Of a DNA stretch of 64,000 nt, positions 17,897-27,511 are shown one piece after another; position 1 is the stretch's first letter, and each line of letters begins with the position of its first letter. The stretch is from CBDEGU01 sp965238045 (lineage in GTDB: Bacteria; Acidobacteriota; Terriglobia; Bryobacterales; UBA6623). Position numbers and translations under genes: made by a program. The DNA lies in assembly GCA_965238045.1 (NCBI GenBank), contig CBDEGU010000012.1, positions 806,001-870,000 of the forward strand, in the 5' to 3' direction. The notes below the pieces were generated by a model. The model did no database searches. It was not told the origin of the DNA and saw only the letters and a program-made list of their open reading frames with translations.

Positions 17897-19876
17897 ATGA
17901 TGGTTTCAGGCCTCGCCAAACGTCTGCTCTCGATACTCTTTCTTCCTCCGTTTCTTCTGGCGTCTTTCATCGGGGCCCAGACCGCGCCACCCCCCGGCCT
18001 GGATGACATCCTTTCCACCACGGCGCTCGGCGGCCTGGCGATCTCTCCCGGCGGTTCTGAAATCGCCTACGTCGTTACTCCGCGCGACACCCTGGGCGCC
18101 AGCCTTGGCTCGGCGATTCATGTTGTTTCTGTGCGCGGCGGCGAAAGCCGTGAACTCTGCGAAGGTTCCGCGCCGGCCTGGTCGCCCGACGGTGCCCGCA
18201 TTGCCTTTTTCTCATCCAAGGGCGGCGGCCGCCAAATCTGGACCATCGCCTCGCGGGGCGGAACTCCGCGGCTGCTTACGCGCCACGCCGGGTTCATCGA
18301 CCGCTTCCGCTGGTCGCCCGACTCCAAGAGCATCGCCTTCCTCTCTCGCCCGAAACATGCCGCCAACCTCAAGAAGCTCACCTACGCGCCCGGCCCGCTC
18401 GTCCCCGTCGAGGTCGATCACAACAATCTGCCCATGAACCGGCTTTTCGTGATCGACCTCGGCTGCGGGCGAGAGCATCAGATCACTCCCGGCACGTACA
18501 GCGTTGGCGGCTATGAACAATGGTTTCCTGACACCTTCTCGTGGTCTCCTGGCGCCAAGCAACTCACTTTCAGCATGCGCCCGCACGCCAAGGCCGGCAG
18601 CCATCTCTTCGGCGACGTGGCGGTTATCTCCCGCGATGGCGGCGACCCGCGAATGCTCGTCGAGCGCGAGGGCATGGACGGCCATCCTGTCTGGTCTCCC
18701 GGCGGCCGCCAGATCGCCTTCCTCTCGACCGAACGATACGACTGGGTCACCGTCTCGTTTCTCTATCTGGTCAATGTTCAGACGCGCGAGATTCGCAACA
18801 TTACGCCGAAATTCGACGAAAAGATCAAGGAATTCTTCTGGACCGCCGGCGGCCGGAACATCCTCTACATCGCCGGTGATCGCGTCGCGACGCAAATCTA
18901 CCGCGTCGATGTCAGCGCGGGAACCGTGCATGCGCTGACGCGGGGCAACGACGTTCACAGCGGCCTGAGCGTGTCGGGCGACGGAAAGTCGATCGCCTTC
19001 CTGCGTCAAAATTCGTCGCATCCGCCCGAAATATACTTCGCCCGGCTCGATGACATGCGACCCGCTCGCGTCGTACAAGCCGATGCGCGCATCGCTTCCT
19101 GGCCGACGATCGAGACCGAAATCATACACTGGACCAGTTTCGACGGCATGCGCATTGAGGGGATTCTGCACAAGCCGTTAGGTTATGAAAGCGGCAAGCG
19201 CTATCCCCTGCTGGTCGTACCCCACGGCGGCCCTCACTCGGTGATGTCCAACACCTTTGTCAGCGGCGAGTACCGGCTCTTTGCTCAGCGAGGCTGGCTC
19301 GTTTTTCGCCCGAATTTTCGGGGCAGCGGACATTACGGCGAGAAGTTCCTGCGCGCCAATCTGCGAAGCTGGGGCATCGGAGACTATGAAGATGTCATGA
19401 GCGGAGTGGACGACCTGATTGAGCGCGGCCTTGTCGACCCCAGCCGCATGGCGATGTCGGGATCAAGCTATGGAGGCTATATGACCTCCTGGACGATCAG
19501 TCAAACGAATCGCTTCAAGGCCGTCGTCATCGGAGCGCCGATCACCGACCTGCCGAGTTTTCTTCGGACAACCGATGTCCCCGAACGCTTCGAAAGCTAT
19601 CTCGGTACAGACCGCAAACGCTACTACCGTGGCTCGCCGATGTACTTCGGCGAAAACATCCGCACTCCCGCGCTGATCTGGCATGGCGATGCCGATATAC
19701 GGGTGCCGGTCATGCAGAGCCGCCATCTCTATACCGCCATGCTCAAGAACAAAGTGCCCGTTGAGTTCGTCATCTACCCCGGAGAGGCCCACGGACTGGT
19801 TCGCCCCTCTAACCGCCGCGACCTGCTCGAGCGCGAGCTGCGCTGGCTAACCGAGCGGGTGCTCGGAAAACAATAG
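17897..19876 (+). CDS. S9-family prolyl oligopeptidase-like peptidase (exported)
   Basis: This 659-residue serine peptidase has an N-terminal signal-like helix (residues 8-25, ending around FIGAQT). A beta-propeller follows (about 30-400; WSPDGARIAFFSS, WSPDSKSIAFLSR, WSPGGRQIAFLS repeats), then a C-terminal alpha/beta-hydrolase domain. The nucleophile Ser is in GSSYGGY (about residue 522), the acid Asp in HGDADIRVP (about 598) and the His in GEAHGLV (about 632). The family cleaves oligopeptides, often releasing dipeptides or acylated residues, typically in the periplasm. The gene stands alone. Confidence 0.92.
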   Translation: MMVSGLAKRLLSILFLPPFLLASFIGAQTAPPPGLDDILSTTALGGLAISPGGSEIAYVVTPRDTLGASLGSAIHVVSVRGGESRELCEGSAPAWSPDGARIAFFSSKGGGRQIWTIASRGGTPRLLTRHAGFIDRFRWSPDSKSIAFLSRPKHAANLKKLTYAPGPLVPVEVDHNNLPMNRLFVIDLGCGREHQITPGTYSVGGYEQWFPDTFSWSPGAKQLTFSMRPHAKAGSHLFGDVAVISRDGGDPRMLVEREGMDGHPVWSPGGRQIAFLSTERYDWVTVSFLYLVNVQTREIRNITPKFDEKIKEFFWTAGGRNILYIAGDRVATQIYRVDVSAGTVHALTRGNDVHSGLSVSGDGKSIAFLRQNSSHPPEIYFARLDDMRPARVVQADARIASWPTIETEIIHWTSFDGMRIEGILHKPLGYESGKRYPLLVVPHGGPHSVMSNTFVSGEYRLFAQRGWLVFRPNFRGSGHYGEKFLRANLRSWGIGDYEDVMSGVDDLIERGLVDPSRMAMSGSSYGGYMTSWTISQTNRFKAVVIGAPITDLPSFLRTTDVPERFESYLGTDRKRYYRGSPMYFGENIRTPALIWHGDADIRVPVMQSRHLYTAMLKNKVPVEFVIYPGEAHGLVRPSNRRDLLERELRWLTERVLGKQ

Positions 19877-19992
19877 CGCCTCTCCACAAGCCTCACCCCG
19901 TTCTCAGCCCAACCCCTCTCGCCTGTCCCGCTCCGGCTTCCACCGCCGAGCAGCTCGGTTTTCCAAGGTAAGATGAGACTGCTTGTCTCACT

Positions 19993-20757
19993 TCAAGATC
20001 TACCGCGACCCGACGGGAGCGCATCTCGCTCGCAGAGGTAGCTCATGGCTCTCGAGCCCCAGGCAGCGTGCTTGTCAAGGATTTTGAAACCGGCGGTCTG
20101 GAGCATGCCCTCAAGTGACCTCTCAGTGAAAAACCACCACCAGGGACCATAGTCAACATGCCCCATTCGTGATTCCTTGTCACCTTGCCCGAACCGTATC
20201 CACGGGTAAACCCTGCCCTGGCCCACCTCGGGGAGTTCCACACCGCACGCGCTCCAGTGCTGGCGCAGGATCTCGGCGACAGCGCCGCCAAGCGCTGGCA
20301 CGAACAGGGCGCCACCCGATGGCAAGTTCAGCTCTGCCCCCTCGCTAGTCGTGATGCGATCGGGAACGACGGCGCTACTCAGGATGAGATACCGCTCCGT
20401 CACACTACGGAGCCGCAGGATCGTGCTCACCGGGTCGGGCATGTGGTAGAGCACGCCCGAGCAGTGGACCATCTCGAACGTGCCTGTCTCATCGGGGTCC
20501 AAGCGATTGACGTCCCCTTGCAGCTTCCGGTAGTTTTCAAGATGCCGCTCGCGGCAACGTTCCTCGAAGTCCTCCCAAAAGGGGTGCTCTAACGGCAGCA
20601 CGTCGATCAGCGTAGCCTCGCTTGCCCCGGCCTCCAGGGCGATGGTAACCGTCTCGTTGACTGCCGAGCCCCCCAACCCACCGATATCGGCAAAGCTTTT
20701 TCCAAGAATCGATTGCCGAATCCATTCGTCTTTTAGAGGCTCAGCGGACATATCCAT
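19993..20757 (-). CDS. Class I SAM-dependent methyltransferase
   Basis: This is a 254-residue methyltransferase. The glycine-rich cofactor motif appears as FADIGGLGGSAVNET (about residues 22-36), the acidic loop follows in TLIDVLPLEHP, and a motif-II-like FEMVHCSGVLYHMPDP stretch lies about residues 95-110. The C-terminal part (DYGPWWWFFTERSLEGMLQTAGFKI) resembles the substrate-recognition region of sugar or lipid methyltransferases. The acceptor is unknown. It lies next to an O-antigen ligase gene transcribed divergently, so modification of a surface polysaccharide is a plausible but unproven role. Confidence 0.78.
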   Translation of the reverse strand: MDMSAEPLKDEWIRQSILGKSFADIGGLGGSAVNETVTIALEAGASEATLIDVLPLEHPFWEDFEERCRERHLENYRKLQGDVNRLDPDETGTFEMVHCSGVLYHMPDPVSTILRLRSVTERYLILSSAVVPDRITTSEGAELNLPSGGALFVPALGGAVAEILRQHWSACGVELPEVGQGRVYPWIRFGQGDKESRMGHVDYGPWWWFFTERSLEGMLQTAGFKILDKHAAWGSRAMSYLCERDALPSGRGRS

Positions 20758-20850
20758 GCGACTGTACCATACAACTGCCGCTCACCCGCTGACGCACTTC
20801 GTGTGTTACAAGGGGCGGTCCGCCCGCCAACTTGTCATACTGGTGTGCCT

Positions 20851-22116
20851 ATGGTTTCTGGCTCGCCGCGCTTTCGTTTGGCCAGTTGCTTGAAATCGCC
20901 AGCGCGAGACCGGCTCTCACATTTTGCCTTTCTGGCCGCGTTCGTCTCCAGCGCGACGCTGCTGTTTTCCATCGCGGTTTCCCAGACATTTCTCGTGCTG
21001 GCTGTGGTTCTGCTCGCGGCTTCGGGCACTCGTCCCAAGCTACCCGCGGCGGCCCTTCCCCTGGCAGGTTTCGCCGGCTGGACGATCCTCTCCGTCCTCG
21101 CTTCGGACGACCCGGTCTCCGGATGGCCGCAGTTGAGAAAGTTCCTCGTCTTCACGATTCTCGTTGTGATCTTTTCGCTCTTCCGCGGCGCCGAGCGGGG
21201 GCGCAGACTTCTGGAAGCCATGTTCGTTTGCGCACTGCTGGCCGCCGCACTTAGCATCGGACAATTTCTTTTCAAATGGTCGGCCGCCGCCGCCGCGGGC
21301 CGCGACTTCTACGACGATTACATCCACCAGCGGATCACCGGATTCTTCAGCCACTGGATGACGTTCAGCGAAATCCTCATGATCCTGTTCCTGATGCTTC
21401 TGGCCTATGTTCTGTTCTCGCCCCGCGCCCGAACCAGCGGACGCCACGTCTGGCGAGCAATGGCGGCTGTCTTCGCGGCCGCACTTCTGCTCAGCTTCAC
21501 CAGAAGCGTCTGGCTCGCCATACTGGCCGGCGGGCTGTATTTGATCTTCCAATGGAATCGCGCCTATCTGTGGGCCGTGCCGGTTGCCCTTGCGCTGGCG
21601 GTCCTCGCCAGTCCCGACGCCTTGCAGCGCCGGGTCGAGTCCCCGGCCGATTCGCAGGCGTATCAGAACCGTATCATCATGTGGCGTACCGGCTTGGCGA
21701 TGATCCAGACCCACCCTTGGCTGGGCGTAGGTCCGGAACGGGTCGGCCCCCGGTTCGCTGAGTTTCAGCCCGAGGACGTTCATGAATTACCGCCCGGTTA
21801 CTATGGCCACCTGCACAACGTCTTCATTCACTACGCCGCCGAACGCGGCATTCCAGCCGCTCTGTTCTTGATTTGGTTCCTGGCACAAGTTCTTTGGAAT
21901 CATTGGCGCGCCGCGCGAGTGCTGGTCGGCAGAAACGACGAGCGCCTATTTCTGGCCCACGGAGTGATCGCCGCCACGCTGGGCGTATGCGTCGTGAGCT
22001 GCTTCGACCTGACGCTGGGAGACAGCGAAATCTTGGGAGTGTACCTGACGATCGTCGCTCTCGGTTATCACGCCGTCAGCGCCGCCGGAGAGACCGGCAC
22101 CGCCTCGGAGTTGTAG
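20851..22116 (+). CDS. O-antigen ligase/polymerase (Wzy/WaaL-like)
   Basis: This 421-residue polytopic membrane protein has about a dozen helices and a large periplasmic loop (about 270-340) carrying the family's HPWLGVGPERVGPRFAEF, RIIMWRTGLAMIQTHP and YGHLHNVFIHYAAERG motifs. These histidines and the RxxxW segment are conserved in ligases that attach or polymerise lipid-linked glycans. I chose the ATG at 20851; an upstream in-frame start would add residues with no membrane character. It is convergent with a decayed sugar transferase gene, so the two may derive from one polysaccharide locus. Confidence 0.85.
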   Translation: MVSGSPRFRLASCLKSPARDRLSHFAFLAAFVSSATLLFSIAVSQTFLVLAVVLLAASGTRPKLPAAALPLAGFAGWTILSVLASDDPVSGWPQLRKFLVFTILVVIFSLFRGAERGRRLLEAMFVCALLAAALSIGQFLFKWSAAAAAGRDFYDDYIHQRITGFFSHWMTFSEILMILFLMLLAYVLFSPRARTSGRHVWRAMAAVFAAALLLSFTRSVWLAILAGGLYLIFQWNRAYLWAVPVALALAVLASPDALQRRVESPADSQAYQNRIIMWRTGLAMIQTHPWLGVGPERVGPRFAEFQPEDVHELPPGYYGHLHNVFIHYAAERGIPAALFLIWFLAQVLWNHWRAARVLVGRNDERLFLAHGVIAATLGVCVVSCFDLTLGDSEILGVYLTIVALGYHAVSAAGETGTASEL

Positions 22117-22135
22117 CAGGACGCGGCCCAGCCCA

Positions 22136-22720
22136 GTGGGCGCCCCGCCCGGCCAGTACCTGGGGAATCGATGGCAGGAGAATCTTGGCGTCGAGCCAGA
22201 GAGACCAGTTGTCGATGTACTCGAGGTCAAGCTTCATCTAGGTGTCGAAATCCACCCGGTAGCGCCCCCGGATCGCCCACGGACAGGTCAGCCCGGGCCT
22301 CATGCGCAGACGCCACCGCTGCCATGACTTATACTGCGCAACCACGGACGACACCGCCGGACGCGGTCCTACGAACGACATATCACCCTTGAGGATGTTC
22401 CAAAACTGTGGCCATTCATCAATGGAGAAACGCCGCAGATAGTGGCCCAGCACCGTCAAGCGCGGATCCTTGGCGATTTTGAACAGCGGGCCGTCGCGTT
22501 CCTTCAGGTGGGTGAGCCGTGATTTGAGTTCCTCGGCGCTCTCGACCATCGACCGGAACTTGTAGAAGCCAAATCGCCGCCCACTCAGTCCGCAGCGCAC
22601 CTGCCTAAAGATCACGGGACCCGGGGACGTTGCGCGAACCAGCGCCGAGATGATCAGCATGGGAATCGCCAGAACGGCCAGCGCCGTCGCCGCTTGCTTG
22701 ATATACTTTCGGCGGTTATG
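22136..22720 (-). pseudogene. Bacterial sugar transferase, amber-interrupted and N-terminally truncated
   Basis: The translation from about 22700 downwards carries the polyprenyl-phosphate sugar phosphotransferase core: a membrane segment (ALAVLAIPMLIISALVRATSPGPVIF), RQVRCGLSGRRFGFYKFRSM, FSIDEWPQFWNILKGDMSFVGPRP and MRPGLTCPWAIRGR. After RVDFDT an in-frame TAG (22238-22240) replaces the conserved Trp. The frame then continues with MKLDLEYIDNWSLWLD and a C-terminal GRGAH, which match the family. No usable start codon lies near the first membrane segment, because the start of the convergent DUF1549 gene occupies that region. So both ends look damaged. The gene probably once started exopolysaccharide or O-antigen synthesis together with the neighbouring ligase. 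Confidence 0.8.
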
Positions 22721-25465
22721 ACCGCGCGGATTCCCGTTGGCTTCACGCTTCTGGCAGTCCTGCTCCTTCCCGTCTTGGCTCAGGACTCCGCCAGCCTCAA
22801 GACAGCCGGCCTCGACCTGACGACCGCCGCGGGCTTTGCCCGCGGGGGCGAGAGCGGCCCGGTCGTCTCGAAGCAACAGCCGCTCGAGAGTCTCCTGCTC
22901 AAAGTCACCGCCTACGACGGACGAGTCAAGATGCCGCCCTCGGGCAAGCTTGCCGAGGAAGAACTCGCGGCCTTGCGCGAGTGGGTCGAGCAGGGCGCCA
23001 CCTGGCCCATGGCCTCAGAGATGCCCGCGGAGATATCCAAGGTGAGCCTCGCGCCCGCCGGTCGCGAGTTCACAGCCGAGGAGCGCGGGTATTGGGCGTT
23101 TCAGCCCATCCGCGATCCGGAGCCGCCCTCGGTTCGCAACTCCGATTGGGCCAGAACGCCGGTCGACGCTTTTATCCTCGCCAAGCTGGAAGACAAGGAT
23201 CTCGAGCCCTCGCCAGGAGCGACAAAGCCCACGCTTCTGCGGCGCGCCTCCTACGACCTAACCGGGCTGCCGCCGACCGAGGACGAGATCACCGCTTTTC
23301 TGGCCGATGAGTCCCCCGCTGCTTTCGATCGCGTCATCGAGCGGCTGCTGCATTCGCCCCGCTACGGTGAAAAATGGGGACGCCATTGGCTCGACCTTGC
23401 CCGCTATGCTGATTCCACCGGCAACGACGAAGACCATCGCTATCCCTATGCCTGGCGCTACCGCGACTACGTGATTCAGGCATTCAACGACGACATGCCC
23501 TTCGACCAGTTCGTCCAGGAACAGGTCGCCGGGGACTTGCTGCCCGCCCCCCATCCGGGCGAAGTCCACCGCCGCGGCATCATCGCCACGGGCTTTCTCG
23601 CCCTGGGACCGAAGGCCATCGCCCAGCAGGACAAGACGAAGATGCTCTACGACGTCTATGACGAGCAACTCGACGTCCTGTCCAAAGCCTTCCTCGGATT
23701 GACCGTGACCTGCGCGCGCTGCCACGACCACAAGTTCGATCCGATCCGCACGCGAGACTATTACTCGTTGATCGGCATGTTCGCCAGCACCCGCAGTTTC
23801 CTCGATTCCACAACTCATGTCGCCAAGTTGCTGTTCACGCCCCTCGTCGCCCCGCAAGTCCATCAGGCCTACCTCGATCACCAAGACAAGATCGCGAGCA
23901 AGAAAATCGAGATCTCCGACGTCATCGATCAGCAGCTCGAGCGCTACAACGGAGAACTCAGTCCCCAACTCGCCGCCTATATGCTCGCGGCCCGCCGGGT
24001 TGCCGGCCAGGAAGGTACGGCCGGCGAGATGGCCCGGCGGGCAAACCTCGACACGCCGATTCTTAGTAAATGGGTGGCCTACCTCAAGCTGAAAGACGTT
24101 CCCCGCCCGCACCTGGCGGCATGGATTCAGGCCGATGGCGAGCGGCTCGCCTCGGTCGCGGCGGAATACCAGCAGCGCTATCAGACCCGACTGCGCGAAT
24201 GGAGCGAGCGTCTTGCCAAGTGGCGCGAAGCCGTACGCCGAAGCCTCAAGCAAAAGAACATGCCTCCGCCGAAAAAGCCTGTTTTCCAAGCCGGTGAGGA
24301 TCGCTTCTTTCACGAGGTCTATTTCGCAAAAACCGGCCCCTTCGCCCTGCGAGAAGAGGATCAGGAAACGGTGTTTACCGCCGAAGCGCGCGCCCGGCTC
24401 GCCGGGCTTCGCAATGAGGGGCAGCATCTCGAGGACACCGCGCCCGAGGAACCGCCGATGGCCTGCGCCGTCACGGAAGGCAAGACTGTACAGCAGAAGG
24501 TCTTCGTGAGGGGCAACTATGAAGCTCCAGGCGAGGACGCGCCCAAGGTCTTTCCCGCAATCCTGGCCGGCGACCATCAAACCCCTGTCACCTCCGGGAG
24601 CGGACGCCTCGAACTGGCCCGCTGGCTCACCGGTCCAGATCAGCCGCTGACCGCGCGCGTGATGGTGAATCGCATCTGGCAAGGTCATTTCGGCCGCGGC
24701 ATTGTCGGAACACCAAGCAACTTCGGCAAGACGGGCGAGAGTCCAACGCATCCCGAGCTGCTCGATTATCTTGCCTCCCGCTTCATCGTGAGCGGCTGGT
24801 CCGTCAAGCAGATGCACAGGCTGCTCATGCAATCGAGCGTCTATCAGTCAAGCAGCCACACAACGGACCAGCAGCAAGGGGCGGACCAGGAAAATCGCCT
24901 CCTTTCTCACTTTCAGCGCCGCCGCCTCGCGGTAGAGGAAATGCGCGACGGGCTGCTTGCCATCGACGGCTCGCTCGATCTGGAAATGGGCGGCACTTTG
25001 CAAAGCGGCGTCGGCACGGACCGCGAAAATTCCAATGACCGTCTCAGTTTAAGTCCCGACACCCTGCGCCGCCGCCTGGTTTATGTGCCGCTGCGGAGAT
25101 CGAACCTGGCTCCGCTGCTCAATCTCTTCGATTTCGGCGACGCCACCACCTCCACGGGCAAACGGGCCTCCACCAATGTCGCCCCGCAGGCACTTTTCAT
25201 GATGAACAGCAGCTTCGTCGCCGAGCGCGCCCGGACGCTGGCCAAGACGCTACTCGACGACACTAGTTCCAATACTGCGGGGCGAATTCGGCGGGCCTAT
25301 CTGATCACGCTGAATCGGCCGCCGGTATCGTCCGAGACCGGCGCCGGCCGTTCCTTCCTGGCAAGGTTTAGGAACAAGTTCCCCAACGCAATCGACGACC
25401 TTGACGCCTGGCAAGGCCTTTGCCGCATCCTCATGGCGTCCAACGAATTCCTCTATCTGGAATAG
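22718..25465 (+). CDS. DUF1549/DUF1553 (PSCyt2/PSD1) protein lacking the N-terminal heme motif
   Basis: This 915-residue exported protein contains the DUF1549 block (RTPVDAFILAKLE, DLTGLPPTEDEITAFL, RHWLDLARYADSTG), the CARCHDHKFDP segment (about residue 333) and the DUF1553 block (TARVMVNRIWQGHFGRGIVGTPSNFGKTG, QALFMMNSSFVAERARTL). Family members normally begin with a cytochrome-c-like PSCyt1 domain containing CxxCH. Here the signal peptide runs straight into SASLKTAGLDLTTAAGF, so that motif is missing while the downstream PSCyt1 part is kept. The ATG at 22718 was chosen because it opens the signal peptide. PSD1 proteins are exported proteins of unknown catalytic role, common in planctomycetes and acidobacteria. 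No DUF1501 partner is adjacent here. Confidence 0.85.
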   Translation: MTARIPVGFTLLAVLLLPVLAQDSASLKTAGLDLTTAAGFARGGESGPVVSKQQPLESLLLKVTAYDGRVKMPPSGKLAEEELAALREWVEQGATWPMASEMPAEISKVSLAPAGREFTAEERGYWAFQPIRDPEPPSVRNSDWARTPVDAFILAKLEDKDLEPSPGATKPTLLRRASYDLTGLPPTEDEITAFLADESPAAFDRVIERLLHSPRYGEKWGRHWLDLARYADSTGNDEDHRYPYAWRYRDYVIQAFNDDMPFDQFVQEQVAGDLLPAPHPGEVHRRGIIATGFLALGPKAIAQQDKTKMLYDVYDEQLDVLSKAFLGLTVTCARCHDHKFDPIRTRDYYSLIGMFASTRSFLDSTTHVAKLLFTPLVAPQVHQAYLDHQDKIASKKIEISDVIDQQLERYNGELSPQLAAYMLAARRVAGQEGTAGEMARRANLDTPILSKWVAYLKLKDVPRPHLAAWIQADGERLASVAAEYQQRYQTRLREWSERLAKWREAVRRSLKQKNMPPPKKPVFQAGEDRFFHEVYFAKTGPFALREEDQETVFTAEARARLAGLRNEGQHLEDTAPEEPPMACAVTEGKTVQQKVFVRGNYEAPGEDAPKVFPAILAGDHQTPVTSGSGRLELARWLTGPDQPLTARVMVNRIWQGHFGRGIVGTPSNFGKTGESPTHPELLDYLASRFIVSGWSVKQMHRLLMQSSVYQSSSHTTDQQQGADQENRLLSHFQRRRLAVEEMRDGLLAIDGSLDLEMGGTLQSGVGTDRENSNDRLSLSPDTLRRRLVYVPLRRSNLAPLLNLFDFGDATTSTGKRASTNVAPQALFMMNSSFVAERARTLAKTLLDDTSSNTAGRIRRAYLITLNRPPVSSETGAGRSFLARFRNKFPNAIDDLDAWQGLCRILMASNEFLYLE

Positions 25466-25487
25466 ATCACGCAACAGCGCTCCCCCT

Positions 25488-26836
25488 ATGACCCAAATAT
25501 CTCGCGCCTCCGAGAACTATGACGCGGTTGTGGTCGGCGCGGGCGCCGGCGGCGGAACTATGAGCCGTGTGATGACGTCGAAGGGACTCAAGGTCGCCCT
25601 TCTAGAGGCAGGTCCGAACCTGGTTCCCGAGGAGGAATTCAAGGAACACGACTGGCCGCACAACTATCCCCACCGCGGCGCCGGCCCGCAAGGCGAACGC
25701 TATTTCGGCAAGGGCAAGCCCTTTGGCTTTCTCCGCAGCACCAGCGGCGGATGGCGTCTCGACGACGAACCCTACACCGTCGGCGAGGACAGTCAATTCC
25801 TGTGGTTTCGCTCGCGCATCGTCGGCGGCAAGACCAACCACTACGGACGGATGTCGTTCCGTTTTTCGGCGATGGATCTCAGGGCGCGCGACCGCGACGG
25901 CATCGGGCCGAACTGGCCCATCCGCTATGAAGACCTCGCTCCCTACTACAACAAAACCGAGGCCTTCATCGGGGTGACCGGTTCGCTGGAAGGTATTCCC
26001 TCGGCCCCCGATGGAGTGTTTCACCAGACGCCGCCACCGCGCGCCCACGAAGTACTGGTTCGCGCCGCGGGCAAGAAGCTCGGCATCCCCTTGTCGGCCG
26101 CAATCTGATGGATACCGTCGGTTTCAGCATGCGCGGACATATTCCGGCACTCGAGGGCCTTGATGTCTACAACACGGACGGCTTCGGCGGTTCGCATCTC
26201 TACGCGCCCTGGTGGGCCTGGAACGATCACAACCAACTCGATTTCCCGCGCGGCTATCACATCGAATTCGGTGGTGGTTTCGGCATGCCCGGCGTCGGCA
26301 GCTTTCACGGCGTCGCCCGCGAGGCCGGTTATGGCGCCAAGATCAAGCAGCTTGCCCGCGAAAGCTACGGCACCAGTGTGGGCATCGCCGGCCGTGGCGA
26401 GATGATTCCGAACCGCTTTTCGTATTGCGAAATCGACCCTGGCGTGGTCGATGCCTGGGGGATCCCCGTGCTCAAGTTTCACTACAAGTGGAACGACTAT
26501 GAGCGGAATCAGGCCCGCCACATGCAGCCGACCTTTCGCGACGTGATCGAGACCATGGGCGGCCGGGTCACCGGCACCGGTAATGCATTCGAGAAAGAAG
26601 GCATCTCGATTCCGGGCACCATTATTCACGAAGTCGGCACCGCCTGCATGGGCGACGATCCCCGTGCCTCGGTGCTCAACAAATACTGCCAGGCCCACGA
26701 GGTGAGTAACTTGTTCGTGACCGACGGCTCGGCCTTTGTCACGAATCCGGACAAGAACCCGACACTAACGATCAACGCCCTCTCGTGGCGGGCGGCCGAC
26801 TACCTGGCGGAAGAAATGCGGCGAGGGAACCTGTGA
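25488..26836 (+). pseudogene. GMC oxidoreductase broken by an internal deletion
   Basis: The first part (25488-26108) is a normal FAD-binding start: YDAVVVGAGAGGGTMSRVM and the FRSRIVGGKTNHYGRMSFRF segment. It stops after GKKLGIPLSAAI. The second part (26108-26836) resumes in another frame at LVGRNLMDTVGFSM, a region that in intact GMC proteins lies well downstream, and continues to the C-terminal HEVGTACMGDDPR and DGSAFVTNPDKNPTLTINALSWR blocks. The missing middle normally holds a Cys-rich motif and the second part of the FAD domain. The break is near 26090. Intact members form a flavin dehydrogenase for sugars or alcohols with a Gluc2DH subunit 3, whose gene follows directly. Confidence 0.78.
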
Positions 26837-27498
26837 CCAGAGAGTCTTCCGCCCCCGGCTCGCTGTCACGGCGCGAACTGCTGCGCCGGACGGCGCTCGT
26901 CGTCGCCGCGGCTGGCGTGAACGCAGCGGGCCTCGACCCGGCCGCCGCGCAACTGGTGCACCGCGAAGCTGCCCGCCGAAAGTCCGGGCCGGGCGGCTAC
27001 ACCCGGCAGTTCTTCACGGACCGGGAGTACCAGATCGTCGCCCGGCTTTCCGAGCTGATCGTTCCGGCCGACGAGCGCTCGGGCAGCGCCGTCGATGCAG
27101 GCGCACCCGAGTTTATCGACCTTCTCTGCGCCGAGAACACCGAACTGGCCCGCATTTATAGCGGAGGACTGGGCTGGATCGACGCTTGGATGCGCCAGCG
27201 GCACGGAACCAGTTTCCTGCGCTCCAGTGCCATCCAACAGACAGGTTTGTTGGATCAGCTCGTCGCCGCCGAGCAGGCCGCGGACACCGCCACCGATGAG
27301 CCCGGCATCGCCAAGCCCGGCGAGATCGATGCCGGCGTCAAATTCTTTCAGTGGATTCGCAAAATGGCCGTCGACGCCTACTACACCAGCGAAATCGGCG
27401 TCGCCGACCTGGGCTATCAGGGCAATACCGCGCTGGAAACCTACACCGTGCCCGCCGAAGCAATCGAATACGTGCGAAAGCGCAGTCCGCTGGGCTAA
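26833..27498 (+). CDS. Gluconate 2-dehydrogenase subunit 3 family protein
   Basis: This 221-residue exported protein has a Tat signal (SRRELLRRTALVVAAAG) and a conserved body (YQIVARLSELIVPADERSGSAVDAGAPEFIDLL) typical of Gluconate_2-dh3. In the family this small subunit escorts a GMC flavoprotein subunit across the membrane and binds it. I chose the GTG at 26833 because it overlaps the stop of the GMC gene (GTGA) and begins just before the Tat motif. Because the upstream flavoprotein is broken, this subunit may be orphaned. Confidence 0.85.
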   Translation: MTRESSAPGSLSRRELLRRTALVVAAAGVNAAGLDPAAAQLVHREAARRKSGPGGYTRQFFTDREYQIVARLSELIVPADERSGSAVDAGAPEFIDLLCAENTELARIYSGGLGWIDAWMRQRHGTSFLRSSAIQQTGLLDQLVAAEQAADTATDEPGIAKPGEIDAGVKFFQWIRKMAVDAYYTSEIGVADLGYQGNTALETYTVPAEAIEYVRKRSPLG

Positions 27499-27511
27499 AC
27501 CGACACAGACG

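Noticed and set aside
23258..24832. Long minus-strand frame of 524 codons
   Set aside because: It lies entirely within the DUF1549/1553 gene on the other strand and has no domain character; it is a high-GC shadow.
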